Source: Limiplasma sp048370855
GTDB taxonomy: Bacteria > Bacillota > Clostridia > Christensenellales > Aristaeellaceae
Assembly: GCA_048370855.1 (NCBI GenBank)
Contig: DBGEOK010000046.1
Coordinates: forward strand, 1 to 64,000
DNA: 64,000 bases
Direction: 5' to 3'
The translations under genes were made by a program, and so were the position numbers. A model generated the notes under the pieces. It saw nothing but the letters and a program-made list of their open reading frames with translations, searched no databases and had not been told where the DNA came from. Positions 44,851-53,536 of this stretch are shown here, in pieces. Numbering within the stretch: the first letter of the stretch is position 1; each line of letters begins with the position of its first letter.

Positions 44851-45718
44851 GGCCGTTATCCAGGATACATCCGAGATTTTGAAAAATCGCTCCCGCTATT
44901 TCAGGCCTGTTCATGGTATAAAGGTGGATATGGCGGACGCCGTTGGCGATCAGGTCGATGATCTGTTCCGTGGCGTAAGCGATGCCGGCCTGCTTCATAC
45001 AGCCGGGATCGCCTCCAAAGCGGTCGAGGATCGCGGCGAACCTCGGGGGGAGGCTTGCGCCGGAAAGAGCGGTAATCCGCTTGATCTGCCGGCTGTTGAC
45101 GACGGGCATGATGCCGGCGGTTACCGGAATGACGACCCCCTTTTGAAGCGACCGGTACAGGAATTGGTACAGGATATTGTTATCAAAGAACATTTGCGTG
45201 GTCAGAAAATCCGCTCCCGCATCCTGCTTCATGCGCAGAAAATCCAGGTCATGGTCGCGGTCCGGGGCTTCGGGGTGGCCTTCGGGGTAGCATGCCGCGC
45301 CCACGCAAAAGCCGCCGCGCTTTTTAACGGCCGCGATCAGCTCCGCCGCCACCTTAAAGTGATCCTCTCCGGGAAACGCCGTTCCCTCCGGAATATCGCC
45401 CCGCAGCGCCAGAACATTCCCGATACCCGCCCGCTCCAGATCGTCCAGCACGCCGGCTACCTTCGTCTTGGGTTCGTTAATACAGGTCAGGTGGCTGAGC
45501 GCCGTCACGCCGCATTCCTGAACGCACTCGCTCAGCTCCAACGTAAAACGAGGGGTTTTTCCGGAAGCGCCGTAGGTAACGCTTACATATGCCGGCCTGA
45601 GCCCGCAGATGGCGCGCGCCGCAAGCTTCGCCTCATCCACCTTTTCAAAAGCTTTGGGAGGAAAAATTTCACAGCTCATATGGACGCCCGGGGTCGCAAA
45701 ACGTTCGGCAATGGTCAT
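44843..45718 (-). CDS. metF: methylenetetrahydrofolate reductase
   Basis: 291 residues. Flavoprotein that makes 5-methyl-tetrahydrofolate for MetH. Family features: SCEIFPPKAFEKVDE at the start, YVSVTYGASG, LRGDIPEG and LTTQMFFDNNILYQF. It lies between metA (4-base ATGA overlap) and the activation-domain gene, in the order in which the pathway uses them. Confidence 0.95.
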   Translation of the reverse strand: MTIAERFATPGVHMSCEIFPPKAFEKVDEAKLAARAICGLRPAYVSVTYGASGKTPRFTLELSECVQECGVTALSHLTCINEPKTKVAGVLDDLERAGIGNVLALRGDIPEGTAFPGEDHFKVAAELIAAVKKRGGFCVGAACYPEGHPEAPDRDHDLDFLRMKQDAGADFLTTQMFFDNNILYQFLYRSLQKGVVIPVTAGIMPVVNSRQIKRITALSGASLPPRFAAILDRFGGDPGCMKQAGIAYATEQIIDLIANGVRHIHLYTMNRPEIAGAIFQNLGCILDNGHD

Positions 45719-46659
45719 GCCTTCTCCTCCTTTAAACGGCGAGCGTCAAGGCGGGACAGCTCAAAGGGCGTCTCCTGATAAACGAAGTAATTCAGCCAGT
45801 TTGCAAACAAAAGGTTCGCGTGGCTGTGCCATCGAAGCAGGGGCGCACAAGTACAATCGTCCTTGGGAAAATAGTTTTTGGGAAGCTCGATGGGCAGCCC
45901 TTTTTCCAAGTCCCGGAAATACTCGCGGGCCAGCGTGTCCCGGTCGTATTCGCTGTGCCCGGTGGCAAACACGCGCCGCCCGTCCCGGCTTCGCAGAAGC
46001 GCGGGCCCCGTTTCGTCGCTGCGGGCCAGCACGAGCAAATCCCCGCACCTTGCGATCGCTTCCTCATCCACTTGGGTATAACGGCTCATGGGTACGGTAA
46101 AAACATCGTCAAACCCCCGCATAAGCTTATCCCGGCGGTCGGTCAGCACCGTATCAAACACGCCGAAAAGCTTGCGCGGCAGCGTTTGCTTCTCGATGCG
46201 ATAGTGATAATACAGGCCCGCCTGCGCCGCCCAGCAGATATACAGCGTACTGAAGGCGCGGCGGTCCGCCCAGTCCATGACGCTCTTTAATTCCTCCCAG
46301 TAAAGCACGTCGGTAAAGTCAAGCCTTTCCACCGGCGCTCCCGTGATGATGACGCCGTCAAAAAAGTCTTCGCGAACGTCGTCCAGCGTGCGGTAAAACA
46401 GGCGAAGGTAATCCTCGTCCGTATTGCGGCTTTCGTATGTGCCAGTTCTCAGCAGCGTAATTTCCACCTGAAGCGGCGTGTTCCCAATCAGGCGCAGGAG
46501 CTGGGTTTCCGTTTTTTCCTTAGTAGGCATTAAATTTAAAATGGCGATTTTAAGCGCCCGGATATCCTGCGATACGCTTCGCTTTTCCGTCATCACAAAA
46601 ATATTTTCTTCGGTAAGCACGCGCGTCGCCGGCAGCGCGTCCGGAATCTTCACTGGCAT
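45715..46659 (-). CDS. metA: homoserine O-acetyltransferase (MetA type)
   Basis: 314 residues, MetA/HTS family. The nucleophile is Cys142 in LYICWAAQAG, the downstream His/Glu pair is in GHSEYDRDTL, and Glu111 in TGAPVERLDF marks acetyl-CoA use (glycine there is linked to succinyl-CoA). Start ATG 46659 with GAGGAGAC upstream. The next enzyme in the pathway, metY, is encoded just upstream, consistent with acetylhomoserine. Confidence 0.95.
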   Translation of the reverse strand: MPVKIPDALPATRVLTEENIFVMTEKRSVSQDIRALKIAILNLMPTKEKTETQLLRLIGNTPLQVEITLLRTGTYESRNTDEDYLRLFYRTLDDVREDFFDGVIITGAPVERLDFTDVLYWEELKSVMDWADRRAFSTLYICWAAQAGLYYHYRIEKQTLPRKLFGVFDTVLTDRRDKLMRGFDDVFTVPMSRYTQVDEEAIARCGDLLVLARSDETGPALLRSRDGRRVFATGHSEYDRDTLAREYFRDLEKGLPIELPKNYFPKDDCTCAPLLRWHSHANLLFANWLNYFVYQETPFELSRLDARRLKEEKA

Positions 46660-46699
46660 CGAAGCCGTCTCCTCCTCTGAATCATACGCGCAGGGTGGC

Positions 46700-47962
46700 T
46701 CATTCCAATCCTTTGCTTAAATCCGCAATCAGGTCGTCGGCATTCTCCAGCCCAATGCTCAAGCGGATCAGCTCCGGCGCGACTCCCGCCGCCCGCAGCT
46801 CCTCCTCGTTCATCTGCCCGTGCGTCGTGCTCGCCGGATGAATGACAAGGCTTTTGGCATCCGCCACATTCGCCAAAAGGCTGAAAAGGCGAAGCCTGTC
46901 AATCACCTTACGGCCCTCCGCCACCCCTCCCCGCACGCCGAAGCTCAGGACGGCGCCCGCGCCGTTGGGAAGATATTTCCGCGCCCGCTCATAATAAAGA
47001 TCCCCGGGAAGGGACGGATAATGCACATAGGCCACGTTGGGGTGAAAACGCAAAAACTCCGCGACCGCCAGCGCGTTATCGCAATGCCTGCGCACACGCA
47101 GGCTCAGCGTTTCCAACCCCTGCAAAATCAAAAACGCGTTAAAGGGACTCAAGCACGCGCCAAATTCCCGAATCATTTGGCAGCGAAGGCGCGCGGCGAC
47201 CGGAGCCCCGGTATCGGCATAGACGATACCCCCATTTTGAGCGTCTGGCGCGTTCATCGCGGGAAAACGCTTTCCATGAAAATCAAACGAGCCCATATCC
47301 ACCACGCAGCCGCCGATAGCCGTCCCATGGCCTCCCGCATACTTGCTCAGGGAGTGTATCACCAGATCAGCGCCAAACGCGCGGGCACGGAAGATCGGCG
47401 GTATGCCGAAGGTGTTGTCCAGCACCATCGGAACCCCATGGCGGACCGCGATTTGATGTATTTCCTCAAAATCCGGAACATTCATATTCGGATTGCAGAT
47501 GGTTTCCAGATAAATCATTTTGGTATCAGGCGTAATGGCGCTCTCCAGCGCTTCAAGATCGTCGGGGGGAATAAAGGTCGTTCGGATGCCGCTCACCTGC
47601 GGAAGCCTCGCGGAAAAAAGGGTATGCGTTCCGCCGTACAAGGTGGAAATGGATACAATGTGATCCCCCTGGCCGCATAGAGCGTACACGGCCGCGCAGA
47701 TCGCCGCCATCCCGCTGGAAAAGGCCACGGCCTGCTTACCCTGCTCCAAAGCGGCCATTCTCTTTTCCAATACCTCTACCGTCGGGTTTTCAATGCGCGT
47801 ATAGGTGTAGCCCGGCACGCTTCCGTCAAAAACGCCGGCCGCCTCCTCCGCCCCTTCGTAGCAGTAGCTGGTGGTTTGATAGATGGGCACCGCCCTGGCG
47901 CGGGTTTCGCTGTCCGGCGTCTGTCCCGCGTGCAATTGTAACGTATCAAAACCATATTCCAT
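46700..47962 (-). CDS. metY: O-acetylhomoserine aminocarboxypropyltransferase (sulfhydrylase)
   Basis: 420 residues, PLP-dependent Cys/Met-metabolism family. It condenses O-acetylhomoserine with sulfide to homocysteine in one step. Signatures: DTLQLHAGQTPDSETRARAVPIYQT, TYTRIENPTVEVLEKR and the PLP lysine in VIHSLSKYAGGHG. Open frame extends to 48067, but ATG 47962 has AGGAAGGAG at the right distance and starts at the conserved N-terminus. First gene of the methionine operon; metC/metB-type transsulfuration genes are not present. Confidence 0.95.
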   Translation of the reverse strand: MEYGFDTLQLHAGQTPDSETRARAVPIYQTTSYCYEGAEEAAGVFDGSVPGYTYTRIENPTVEVLEKRMAALEQGKQAVAFSSGMAAICAAVYALCGQGDHIVSISTLYGGTHTLFSARLPQVSGIRTTFIPPDDLEALESAITPDTKMIYLETICNPNMNVPDFEEIHQIAVRHGVPMVLDNTFGIPPIFRARAFGADLVIHSLSKYAGGHGTAIGGCVVDMGSFDFHGKRFPAMNAPDAQNGGIVYADTGAPVAARLRCQMIREFGACLSPFNAFLILQGLETLSLRVRRHCDNALAVAEFLRFHPNVAYVHYPSLPGDLYYERARKYLPNGAGAVLSFGVRGGVAEGRKVIDRLRLFSLLANVADAKSLVIHPASTTHGQMNEEELRAAGVAPELIRLSIGLENADDLIADLSKGLE

Positions 47963-47991
47963 CGGTATCCGCTCCTTCCTGCCGGGCCTAT

Positions 47992-48028
47992 TTAATAAAA
48001 CAAGCCTTCCCAAAGCGGGAGGGCTTAT
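47992..48028 (-). terminator. terminator hairpin in the dnaN-metY gap
   Basis: On the minus strand AAGCCCTCCC pairs with GGGAAGGCTT (one mismatch) and is followed by GTTTTATT. It lies about 30 bases before the metY start and 170 bases after dnaN. It either ends dnaN transcription or attenuates metY; the 237-base gap shows no SAM riboswitch motif that I recognise. A 44-codon frame (48122 to 47988, minus) with GGAGG upstream runs through the hairpin. Confidence 0.7.
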
Positions 48029-48199
48029 CACGATAAAGACAGCTCCGACGTTCGCCCGCGGCCGCAAGAACCTTACCTGGCAGGCACGGAAACGCGTTCG
48101 CCTCCGCTGCTTCCTTGCTCATGCCGCCGCCTCCGTTTCCATGCGCCGCACATTGACGCGCGGGCAAAAAATTCCGTTTTTGTTTGCAATCCGGCTGAA

Positions 48200-49315
48200 T
48201 CAGTTATAAACGCGCACCGGAAGAACCAGGTAAAGGTAGCTGTCCCCTTCCAGCGGAGAGATGACGCAGGGGCTTACATTTGTGTTCATACAAAGCGTAC
48301 AGCATTCCTCATCCACGTTTTTGATAACGTCGCTGATATATCGCGCGTTAAAGGCGATCTCAATATCCTCGCCTTCCAGATGCGCGTCCAGCTCTTCCAG
48401 AACGTCTCCCAGCTCGCTCATGGAGGTAATGCGCAAATTGTCCTGCGACGCTTTCATCCTGATGAGGTTATTTTTTCCTTCCTTCGCCATCAGGCTGGCG
48501 CGCTCAATCGCGTCCTGAAGCTCCTTGCGCTTCACCGTCACGCGGCTCAGCCACGCCGTGGGCAAGATTTGGCGGTAGTTAATATATTCGCCCGCCAGCA
48601 GGCTGGTAACCAAAGTCGTGTTGCCGATCACAGCCATCAGGTGCGTGCTGTCCAGATGGAAGGTCGCCATCTCATCGTCACTGTCCATGATATGGGCGAT
48701 TTCGCCCATGACGCGACCGGGTATAATCGCCGTGATTTGCTCCGTGCCATCCGGCAGTACAAACTGGTCGTGCAGGCGCTGGAGCGCCAAACGGAACCCG
48801 TCCAGGCCCACCAGACGGAGCTCGTCCCTCGTTACCTCCATCAGGCACCCGGTCAAGGCCTGGCGGCTTTCCTGAAGCGCGATGGCAAAGGTGACCTTAT
48901 TGATCATATCCCGCAGGCGCTTTTGCGGAAAGTGAAGCGCATGCGTATGGACCAGATCCTTCATCTGCGGAAATTCATTTGTCGCCGCGCCGGCAATGGT
49001 GGAACGGCTTTGGCAGCAGCGCACCGTTACGACCAGCTTTTCGTTCATGGTAAAGGTAACGGTTCCTTCCGGAAGCTTGCGAACGATTTCCGTCAGCAGC
49101 TTGCCGGGAAGCACGACCTCCCCCTCCTGGGAAACGTCGGCCTGTACGCGCGCCTTGATGCTGAGGGAACCGTCCGAGCACATCAGATAAACGCCGTTTT
49201 CCTCGGCGCGCAGCAGCACGCCTTCCAGGATTTGTACGGCAGGGCGGGAGCTAAGCGCCCTTGTCGCGTTGACTAAGCCATAAAGAAGCTCCTGAGCAGA
49301 ACATTCAAACTTCAT
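48200..49315 (-). CDS. dnaN: DNA polymerase III beta sliding clamp
   Basis: 371 residues forming three repeats of the clamp fold; the ring tethers the replicative polymerase. Conserved pieces include LLYGLVNATRALSSRPAVQILEGVLLRA at the N-terminus, LPGKLLTEIVRKLPEG and SDDEMATFHLDSTHLMAVI-like strands, and the C-terminal LYLVLPVRVYN that forms part of the partner-binding pocket. GGAGG before ATG 49315. In most Bacillota dnaA lies upstream and recF-gyrB downstream; here neither is present. Confidence 0.97.
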   Translation of the reverse strand: MKFECSAQELLYGLVNATRALSSRPAVQILEGVLLRAEENGVYLMCSDGSLSIKARVQADVSQEGEVVLPGKLLTEIVRKLPEGTVTFTMNEKLVVTVRCCQSRSTIAGAATNEFPQMKDLVHTHALHFPQKRLRDMINKVTFAIALQESRQALTGCLMEVTRDELRLVGLDGFRLALQRLHDQFVLPDGTEQITAIIPGRVMGEIAHIMDSDDEMATFHLDSTHLMAVIGNTTLVTSLLAGEYINYRQILPTAWLSRVTVKRKELQDAIERASLMAKEGKNNLIRMKASQDNLRITSMSELGDVLEELDAHLEGEDIEIAFNARYISDVIKNVDEECCTLCMNTNVSPCVISPLEGDSYLYLVLPVRVYN

Positions 49316-49330
49316 TTGAGAACCTCCGCA

Positions 49331-49447
49331 ACCGTTGTTGTAGTATATTTATGTATAGAGTAGTAGTAGTAGGGCCTGTGGAAAGCGTGGAAAACCCTCT
49401 TTGGGTCAGGCGGGCCTTTCATTCGCCCTTGGAAAGCGGGTGGAAAA
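49331..49447 (-). other. oriC: probable chromosomal origin unwinding element (oriC)
   Basis: Reading the minus strand toward dnaN: DnaA box TTTTCCACG (49386-49394), directly abutting box CTTTCCACA (49377-49385), a GGCC spacer (49373-49376), then four TAC triplets (TAG on the plus strand, 49361-49372), then an AT-rich stretch (49331-49360). This matches the basal unwinding system described in Bacillus subtilis: two DnaA boxes, GC spacer, DnaA-trio, AT-rich DNA. A weaker copy of the paired boxes lies at 49429-49447. The rest of the gap to 49714 holds more TTTTCCA-type half boxes and no gene. Confidence 0.8.
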
Positions 49448-49714
49448 ACCGGGGCATTCCGGCGCGTTTTCCATGGGGCATTTGGCGCGGACGCTAGGAA
49501 AGGCAAAGCCATCTCACACCTTTTCGAGATTGAAAAGGCCGTTTCCTGCCGTTTTGCATGAAAACCTTTCGACAAGAGGCAGCCGGCCAGGGATAAAAAC
49601 AGGCTTTTCCATATTTGGCACAGGCTAAGGAAAAGTAATTGTTGAAAAAATGAACGGCGGGGATCAAGGGATCGCCAAAAAAGTCAACTTTTTTTCCATA
49701 GTGTTTTCAACAGC

Positions 49715-49972
49715 TTACAGCCTGTTGCTGATGACGTCGAGCAAAGCCTCGGTCGCGGCGGCTTCGTCCTCGCCGTCCGCGATCAGCGTCATTTCGCCGT
49801 TTTTGGGAATGGACTGCGAAAGCAAACCGATCATGCTTTTCGCGTTGAGCACAATGCCGTCCCTTTCCAGGGTCAGGGTGCATTGATACCGCGAGGATAC
49901 CTGTGCGATGATCGCGGCTTTTTCACGCCCGATTGGCATTTTTGCTTTCAGGTTGATCTCGGTTCTCAGCAT
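49715..49972 (-). CDS. Crh-like HPr protein lacking the catalytic histidine
   Basis: 85 residues, HPr fold. The His15 region is MPIGREKAA instead of the GLHARPA of PTS HPr, so PEP-dependent phosphotransfer is unlikely. The regulatory serine region SMIGLLS is kept. In Bacillus subtilis Crh has the same property and is encoded next to whiA (yvcL), exactly as here, and acts as a CcpA corepressor. Overlaps whiA by 7 bases. AAGGAGG precedes the ATG. Confidence 0.88.
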   Translation of the reverse strand: MLRTEINLKAKMPIGREKAAIIAQVSSRYQCTLTLERDGIVLNAKSMIGLLSQSIPKNGEMTLIADGEDEAAATEALLDVISNRL

Positions 49973-50922
49973 GGGTTTTCCTCCTTATGGGTTTGCACAT
50001 ACGCCATCAGGCGGCGCATGCGATGGTTGACGCCGCTTTTTCCAATCGGCGGCTGAAGCGAAGCGCCAAGCTCCGCAAGCGAGGCGTCCGGCTGGTTCAG
50101 GCGCGCGAGCGCTATTTCCTGCAGGGACGGCGGCAGGCGGAAGATGCGGTTTTCTTTTTGAAGCCATTCGATGGCTTCGCGCTGTTCGTTGCCGGCCTCG
50201 ATCTGCTTGTGAAGATTAAAGGCGTCGCAGTTCATAGCCCGGTTTACCGCCCCGAGCACCTCGCGCTTCACGCGCAGATCCTCGATCTTCATGACCGCCT
50301 GGTGCGCGCCTACCGCGGTCAAAAAGTTTACAATATGGTCGCTTTGCTTCAGGTAAAGGTAAGCATGCTCCCTTCTTGCGCTCTGCTTCACGGGCAGTCC
50401 CAGCTTGCCCAGGCATTTGGCCGTAGCGTAGCGCGCTTCCTCATCCCGGTACGACAGCTCCAGATGGTAGGCTTGCTCAGGGTTGGAAAGCGTGCCCCCG
50501 CCCAGCATGACGCCCCGTAAAAACGCGCGCGCGCAACAGCTTTTGGAAAGGGATACGCGGGGAGAGGTGGAACGCAGCGTCTGCGAACCGTCTCCGTTTG
50601 TCTCCATCATTCCCAGGGCGCTCAGGAAAACGGGGGATTGCACGGGACCCAGCGTCAGCACGGCGTTCCGGGTCCCGCCAAACCGGGCGTGCGTGACGTA
50701 ATGGATTTGGGGCGTCAGGCCCATGGTACGCACAAGAAGCGTATAGGCGCGGCGGCAGACCGCCATGCTTTCGCCTGAAAACTGGACGTTTACCCGTCCT
50801 CGCCCAAGCAGGCTCAGGCTGCCCATGGACATAAAAAGGGCGCTTAGCTCGCTTAGCCGGCAGCATTCCTTTTCCGGCTCAACTGCGCAGAGCTCCTTCT
50901 TGCAATCGGAGGAAAAAGACAT
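49966..50922 (-). CDS. whiA: WhiA sporulation/cell-division regulator
   Basis: 318 residues: two LAGLIDADG-type degenerate domains (RAFLRGVMLGGGTLSNPEQAYHLEL, HIVNFLTAVGAHQA) and a C-terminal helix-turn-helix (RLNQPDASLAELGASLQPPIGKSGVNHRMRRL). Start MSFSSDCKKELC is the usual family N-terminus. WhiA binds DNA and in Bacillus influences cell division and chromosome segregation. In other Bacillota it follows rapZ and yvcK; here the region upstream holds neither. Confidence 0.95.
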   Translation of the reverse strand: MSFSSDCKKELCAVEPEKECCRLSELSALFMSMGSLSLLGRGRVNVQFSGESMAVCRRAYTLLVRTMGLTPQIHYVTHARFGGTRNAVLTLGPVQSPVFLSALGMMETNGDGSQTLRSTSPRVSLSKSCCARAFLRGVMLGGGTLSNPEQAYHLELSYRDEEARYATAKCLGKLGLPVKQSARREHAYLYLKQSDHIVNFLTAVGAHQAVMKIEDLRVKREVLGAVNRAMNCDAFNLHKQIEAGNEQREAIEWLQKENRIFRLPPSLQEIALARLNQPDASLAELGASLQPPIGKSGVNHRMRRLMAYVQTHKEENPC

Positions 50923-51608
50923 AGAATTTCCTTTCAGGCTTCACGCTTTCGCCGGTTCAAAGCGGGGCGCTTTCACAGCCGGTCGGAAAGAAGCAAGCAG
51001 GCGGAAAAACCGGTCGCGCGGCGGCGGTTCCGACGCCGGCTATATGGCCGCAATCCGGGCAAGAGAGAAAGGCGCGGACGCTAGACGAAGCAAGGCGGTT
51101 GGCAAAAGGCCCTTCCATAACCGGCCGGCGAAGCTGGCGACGCGCAATTTCAAGGGCGGGCATACCCTGACGCCGCATCGATCCCGTCCGTTCGGGCCGG
51201 GATGCCTGGAGGGCCAGCCCAGAGAAGGCCCGCGGGAGCCTCGACAGTCTGAACGCCGCATAATCCGGCCCATGCCGCCGTCAGAAAAACGCACGCCGGA
51301 AGCAAGCGTTGACGAAACCGGCGGTCCCGCGACAGGCCGCGCCAAAATGCGGTCATCAAAACGGCAGCGGCGGCAAAGTACAAAACCGTCGTCAGCGCGC
51401 GCGTTTCTGTGCCGAAGCCCGCGTCGGGCAGGGAGCTTTTGGTTGGACCGGCGCACGAGGCGGCAAGAAAATACGCGCGTCAAACTCCGAAGGGATGGAT
51501 CATGCCGGGCCGCCCGCATGGCAAGCATCAGGGCGCGCGCCGCTCCGACGGGGAACGCCCGATCCTATTGTACCCTTTGAAACGCTCCGCGTCAATAAAA
51601 GAGCGGGA
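50923..51608. other. gene-poor gap between whiA and the radical SAM gene
   Basis: Nearly 700 bases with no convincing gene. A minus-strand frame from about 51485 to 51150 encodes a hydrophobic stretch (TTVLYFAAAAVLMTAFW and LLPACVFLTAAWAGL) that looks like two membrane helices, but it has only a TTG start with no ribosome site. It may be a decayed membrane protein gene; rapZ and yvcK remnants are not recognisable. Confidence 0.4.
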
Positions 51609-51637
51609 TTGACGGGAAAAAAGCGGCGCGGTATACT
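51609..51637 (+). promoter_or_regulatory. promoter of the radical SAM gene
   Basis: TTGACG (51609-51614), 17-base spacer, TATACT (51632-51637), 39 bases before the GTG start. Confidence 0.7.
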
Positions 51638-51675
51638 GGCGTCAGCCTATCAACCAACAAGCGAGGGGACGGCGC

Positions 51676-52575
51676 GTGAAAGAGGTGGAGACGGTTCCGG
51701 CGAAGCGCCTATTGCTGCCCGCCAGAATGAGGGACGATTCGTTTTTTCTCTCCGATTATACGTGTAATCTATATCGGGGATGCAACCATGGATGCGTTTA
51801 TTGCGACAGCCGAAGCGTTTGCTACCATATCGACCGCTTCGACACGGTGCGCGTGAAGAAGGACGCGCTGAAAATGCTGGAGGATGAGCTGCGGCGCAAG
51901 CGAAGTCCGGGTATTGTGACCATGGGCGCGGCCAGCGACCCTTATAATAAGGTGGAAGAAAGGCTCGAGGTTACGCGCGGCGCGTTGTCCCTGCTGCTGA
52001 AATATGGTTTCGGAGTAGGGATGAGCACCAAAAGCGCGCTGATTTCCCGGGACGCGGACGTCCTTGGAAGCATGGCGAAAAAAACGCCCGTTCAGGCGAG
52101 CTTTTCCATTACCACGGCGGAGGATTCGCTGGCGGCTTTGCTGGAACCGCACGCCCCGCCAAGCTCGGCGCGCTTTGCCGCAATGCGGGCGCTGGCTGAG
52201 GCGGGGGTTCTTACAGGCGTCTGGATGAACCCAATGCTGCCCTTTATCACCGACCTGGAGGAGAACGTCCGGGCCGTTGTGCGGTTGACAAAGGAGCATG
52301 GCGGGCGCTATGTCATTTGCTTTTTTGGCATGACGCTAAGGGAAGGGGACCGTGAATACTTTTATCAGGCCCTCGATAGCGAGCCGCGCTTTTTGGGCGT
52401 CCGGCAAAAGTACGTGGACGCGTTTGGGCTGTCCTACGTGTGCCCCAGCCCAAAGGCGGCTGCCCTGGCGTCCCTGATGCGCGAGGAATGCGACCGGGCG
52501 GGGCTTTTCTGGCGCTTTCGGGAGCTGAACCAGGCGATGGCGCGTCGGCAGCCTGAGCAGTTATCCTTCTTTTGA
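51676..52575 (+). CDS. radical SAM protein, spore-photoproduct-lyase-like
   Basis: 299 residues. The [4Fe-4S] motif is RGCNHGCVYCDSRS, Cys36-x3-Cys40-x2-Cys43. The protein resembles the SPL-related family common in Clostridia (about 290 residues) and is shorter than true SplB (about 340). GTG start at 51676 with GAGGGGAC upstream. DNA photoproduct repair is possible but not proven by the motifs. Confidence 0.85.
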   Translation: MKEVETVPAKRLLLPARMRDDSFFLSDYTCNLYRGCNHGCVYCDSRSVCYHIDRFDTVRVKKDALKMLEDELRRKRSPGIVTMGAASDPYNKVEERLEVTRGALSLLLKYGFGVGMSTKSALISRDADVLGSMAKKTPVQASFSITTAEDSLAALLEPHAPPSSARFAAMRALAEAGVLTGVWMNPMLPFITDLEENVRAVVRLTKEHGGRYVICFFGMTLREGDREYFYQALDSEPRFLGVRQKYVDAFGLSYVCPSPKAAALASLMREECDRAGLFWRFRELNQAMARRQPEQLSFF

Positions 52576-52586
52576 GGCGTCGGATG

Positions 52587-53288
52587 TCATCGGCTGTATA
52601 CTCCGGTTTCGATTTCCCGGATATAGGCGTCGATGCGCGGGACAAGAGGCGTTAGGCGGGCGTCCTGCACGGCGCGTTCCCGGTCGTAATCCAATTGGCG
52701 AAAACGGATTTCAAAGGGCGCCTCCGCTTGACCGTTCTCGCCGTTGACAATGGCGTAACAGCATTTCGGTATGCCCATCGCGTTTCCCACGCTGCCGGTA
52801 TTCAAAAAGATGCCTGGCGACATGGTGCGCATGCCCTGACGGTGCGCGTCCGCATAGGCGACAACGTCGTAGCGCATGCCCTGCTCATCCTCAAAGAAGG
52901 GCGCGATCAGCTCGGCTTGGCTTTGCACCACAACCAGCTCCTCCATTTTAGGGCGTCCGTGGAACAGGCGAACGCGACGCCCGCTGAGCCATAGCTCGTA
53001 TTCACCCGGCAGCTCGCACAGCTTTTGAAGGCGGCTTTCACCTAGCTGCTCCCAGTAAAAAACGTCCGGCGGAAACATTTTTCTGCCAACGCCGTAATCC
53101 CAGTTTCCACCCAGAATCAGGTCGCAGTTTGCAAAGGCCCAGTCAAAGGTAAAATCGCTGCTGGGGCCCTTGCCCACAATATCCCCCAGGCAAAAAATCC
53201 GGTCTACGGATTGGGCCGACAGGTCGCGCTCCAGGGCCTCGGTTGCGGGGCGGTTGCCATGTAGGTCCGCCACAAGGGCAATTTGCAT
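52587..53288 (-). CDS. calcineurin-like metallophosphoesterase (YfcE/MJ0936 type)
   Basis: 233 residues. Metal ligands follow the family order: ADLHGN near residue 7, FCLGDIVGKGP, GNWD, then the His in YADAHRQGM and NTGSVGNAMG. Small single-domain phosphodiesterases of this kind act on nucleotides or small phosphodiesters. AAAGGAGG precedes ATG 53288. It converges with the radical SAM gene (12-base gap). Confidence 0.85.
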   Translation of the reverse strand: MQIALVADLHGNRPATEALERDLSAQSVDRIFCLGDIVGKGPSSDFTFDWAFANCDLILGGNWDYGVGRKMFPPDVFYWEQLGESRLQKLCELPGEYELWLSGRRVRLFHGRPKMEELVVVQSQAELIAPFFEDEQGMRYDVVAYADAHRQGMRTMSPGIFLNTGSVGNAMGIPKCCYAIVNGENGQAEAPFEIRFRQLDYDRERAVQDARLTPLVPRIDAYIREIETGVYSR

Positions 53289-53431
53289 CGCCGAACGCCT
53301 CCTTTTTGTACCGCCCGCCGGACGTTCGGGACCGGACCCCGCGTGGGCGGTAACGCCGTTATTTTCAGACGGAAAAAGCGGATCAGGCAGACAAAATATC
53401 CCACTGCTTCATAAAAAAATCCGCCAAGCCC

Positions 53432-53460
53432 AGTATAACAGGGGAAAACTCATTTCGCAA
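53432..53460 (-). promoter_or_regulatory. promoter of the phosphoesterase gene
   Basis: Minus strand: -35 TTGCGA (53455-53460), 17-base spacer, -10 TATACT (53432-53437), giving a leader of roughly 140 bases. Confidence 0.6.
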
Positions 53461-53536
53461 GAAGCATATGAGGAAAGGCATGAAGCGCACGTCCGTGACG
53501 CGAAGGCAGAGGATTTATGAAAAACAAAAATACCTC

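Noticed and set aside
47963..48199. SAM riboswitch before metY
   Set aside because: The conserved GATGAA/CCGGCAACC-type core of SAM-I and the cores of other SAM classes known to me are not present.
51150..51485. Hydrophobic minus-strand frame between whiA and the radical SAM gene
   Set aside because: No ATG or ribosome site; kept only as a possible remnant in the gap description.
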